Below, piece by piece: positions 6,386 through 7,672 of a stretch of 7,672 nt of DNA. The stretch comes from Candidatus Wirthbacteria bacterium CG2_30_54_11. Its GTDB lineage: Bacteria > Patescibacteriota > CG2-30-54-11. Both the position numbers and the translations under genes were made by a program. The stretch lies in NCBI GenBank assembly GCA_001873755.1, contig MNZT01000036.1, forward strand, positions 1 through 7,672, in the 5' to 3' direction. The number at the start of each line of letters is the position of its first letter. Position 1 is the first letter of the stretch. Below the pieces are notes generated by a model that did no database searches, was not told the DNA's origin, and saw nothing but the letters and a program-made list of their open reading frames with translations.

Positions 6386-7450
6386 ATGACCGATCAGACA
6401 GTATCAGCATCTCAGGACCAGCCCCGCCTCAGTCTTGTCAGCAAACTTCTGCCACTGTGGATCATCCTCGCCATGGCGATCGGTCTGCTCCTCGGCCGGT
6501 TCGCCCCGGATCTCGGCAAAGCTCTACAGCCCGGTATCCCGCTTGGCCTCTTCATCATGATCTTCCCGGCCATGACCAAACTGAAGCTGGAGGAAATCAA
6601 AGGCGCGGTGCGCGACTGGAAGGCAGCCGCCATAGTCGTTTTTTTCAACTATGCAGTGAACCCGTTCCTTCTCTACGGCATCGGCTGGATATTTCTCCGC
6701 GACCATCCTGACCTGTGGACCGGTCTGGTCCTCCTGGGCGTGGCTCCCTGCATCGCCATGGTGCTCGTCTGGACCGACCTGGCCAGGGGCAACGGCCCCT
6801 TGGGCATCGTGCTCATGGCCTGGAACTCGCTCATCCAGATCGTGACCACCCCGTTCTTCATCTGGCTCATCCTGGGCAAACAGGCTTCGGTCGACATCTC
6901 ACTCGTCGCGCAGAGCGTGCTTCTCTACCTCGGGCTGCCGCTCTTAACCGGCGTCCTGAGCAGACGCTGGATGCTGAAGAACAAAGGGGAATCATGGTTC
7001 AAGAAGAAAGCGCTGCCAGTCCTGGACGATATCCAGCTCATCGCGCTCATCGCGACCCTGGTGGTCATGTTCGCACTTCAGGGCGATGTCATCCTCCAGC
7101 ATCCCGAACTGATCTATCTCATGGCCGTACCGCTCGTGCTTTTCTTCTTCCTGCTGTTCTTCGGGGTCCTGTTCGTCAGCCGCCGGGCCGGCTTCTGCTA
7201 CGCTGATGCTGCCACGACCTCGTTCCACTGCACCGGCCGCAACTTCGAACTCGCCATCGCTATCGCGCTTACCGCCTTTGCCTCTCAACCTATGGTCGGT
7301 GTCTCTACCGTCATCGGACCACTCATCGAAGTCCCGCTGATGCTCACCATCGTCTATCTGGCAAAAAAATTCGAATGGACACTGTTTGGTACCAATACGG
7401 CCGGAGCGTGCTCAAGAAATTCACTCCCTCAATCAAATCTAAACCAGTAA
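6386..7450 (+). CDS. acr3: Acr3-type arsenite efflux permease
   Basis: The protein is 354 aa, with about ten hydrophobic helices of the bile/arsenite/riboflavin transporter fold. Acr3 expels arsenite (sometimes antimonite) using the proton gradient. The hallmark GVAPCIAMVLVWTDLARGN carries the essential helix-4 cysteine (C122), and GPLIEVPLML carries the conserved glutamate (E315) that works with it. Other family blocks are GLFIMIFPAMTKLKLEEI (54-71) and ATTSFHCTGRNFELAIAIAL (276-295). It is the last gene of the operon, 20 bases after the diffusion facilitator stop. The last ~25 residues (after KKFEWTLFG) are not recognisable as family sequence. They follow an A7 run at 7363-7369, where the -1 frame is also open to 7488, so the native C-terminus may differ. 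That tail is dispensable for the call. Confidence 0.94.
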   Translation: MTDQTVSASQDQPRLSLVSKLLPLWIILAMAIGLLLGRFAPDLGKALQPGIPLGLFIMIFPAMTKLKLEEIKGAVRDWKAAAIVVFFNYAVNPFLLYGIGWIFLRDHPDLWTGLVLLGVAPCIAMVLVWTDLARGNGPLGIVLMAWNSLIQIVTTPFFIWLILGKQASVDISLVAQSVLLYLGLPLLTGVLSRRWMLKNKGESWFKKKALPVLDDIQLIALIATLVVMFALQGDVILQHPELIYLMAVPLVLFFFLLFFGVLFVSRRAGFCYADAATTSFHCTGRNFELAIAIALTAFASQPMVGVSTVIGPLIEVPLMLTIVYLAKKFEWTLFGTNTAGACSRNSLPQSNLNQ

Positions 7451-7518
7451 AAAAAGATCTCTATGGGACTGTCGCCAACAAGGCATAAATATGAGAAAAT
7501 GCATGAGGAAAAATCTAC

Positions 7519-7524
7519 AGGAGA
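7519..7524 (+). promoter_or_regulatory. Ribosome binding site of the partial transposase
   Basis: CAGGAG lies 6 bases before the ATG at 7531. It supports that start over the ATG at 7491, whose frame closes within 27 codons. Confidence 0.6.
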
Positions 7525-7530
7525 AAACCC

Positions 7531-7672
7531 ATGCAAAAAGAACAAAAACAGACCGAGCGAATGATTTTCGATAGCGAGGAAGCCTTACTTGAAAAGTTAG
7601 TTTCTGGTAATCATGCGTACCGAAAAGTGAGGGAACTCATAACCTTCAAAGATCTGGTGGAACCGTTCCGGA
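7531..7672 (+). CDS. Probable insertion-sequence transposase, N-terminal 47 residues, cut by window edge
   Basis: The frame is open from the ATG at 7531 to the edge with no stop. The segment SGNHAYRKVRELITFKDLV resembles the N-terminus of IS5/IS1182-like DDE transposases, where a motif of the HxYRK-x-x-LIDF type follows a short acidic leader (here FDSEEALLEKLV). The catalytic acidic residues would be outside the window, so the family is not certain. It starts 80 bases after acr3, and the left end of the element should lie within 7451-7530. I could not fix its inverted repeat without the right end. An unrelated small protein remains possible. Confidence 0.5.
   Translation, partial: MQKEQKQTERMIFDSEEALLEKLVSGNHAYRKVRELITFKDLVEPFR

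Noticed and set aside
6715..7206. Plus-strand 163-codon open frame inside acr3
   Set aside because: It is a shadow frame with the same Arg/His/Gly/Pro bias; acr3 has all family motifs.
7451..7530. Terminator after acr3, or a definable left inverted repeat beginning GGGACTGTCGCC
   Set aside because: No GC-rich stem with a T run is visible, and an inverted repeat cannot be established without the other end of the element.
1..7672. tRNA, rRNA, CRISPR array or riboswitch
   Set aside because: No repeated spaced units, cloverleaf or conserved RNA motif was seen; almost all of the window is coding, and the largest gap (1703-1873) is explained by divergent promoters and an operator.

Overview
The window looks like an accessory region of a bacterial chromosome or contig. 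It has dense genes, a -35/-10 type promoter and Shine-Dalgarno sites. The species cannot be named from it. The gene set (arsenite methyltransferase, Acr3, ArsP, no arsenate reductase in view) would suit an organism that meets reduced arsenic, for example under low oxygen, but that is inference.

Layout. Positions 1-1702, minus strand: a class II Fic protein (AMPylase-type) overlaps by 8 bases the start of a type I restriction-modification methyltransferase (hsdM), which runs off the left edge. Positions 1703-1873 are an AT-rich divergent control region. It holds a TTGACA/TAGTAT promoter and a perfect 8+8 inverted repeat, the likely ArsR operator, which touches the arsR start codon. Positions 1874-7450, plus strand: a tight seven-gene run, arsR - small CPTC thioredoxin-like protein - arsP-type permease - arsM - secreted thioredoxin fused to a CcdA-like membrane domain - cation diffusion facilitator - acr3. 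Gaps run from a 1-base overlap to 36 bases and no terminator is visible, so it is probably one transcript. Positions 7531-7672: the N-terminus of a probable insertion-sequence transposase that runs off the right edge.

How the genes work together (family knowledge plus inference). ArsR senses trivalent arsenic or a metal and releases the promoter. Acr3 exports arsenite. ArsM methylates arsenite, and the ArsP-type permease would export the more toxic trivalent methylated products. The two thioredoxin-like proteins and the CcdA-like domain could supply thiol reducing power on both sides of the membrane. The diffusion facilitator, with its cysteine-rich tail, adds divalent-metal efflux. The restriction/Fic genes on one side and a transposase on the other suggest an island built from exchangeable modules.
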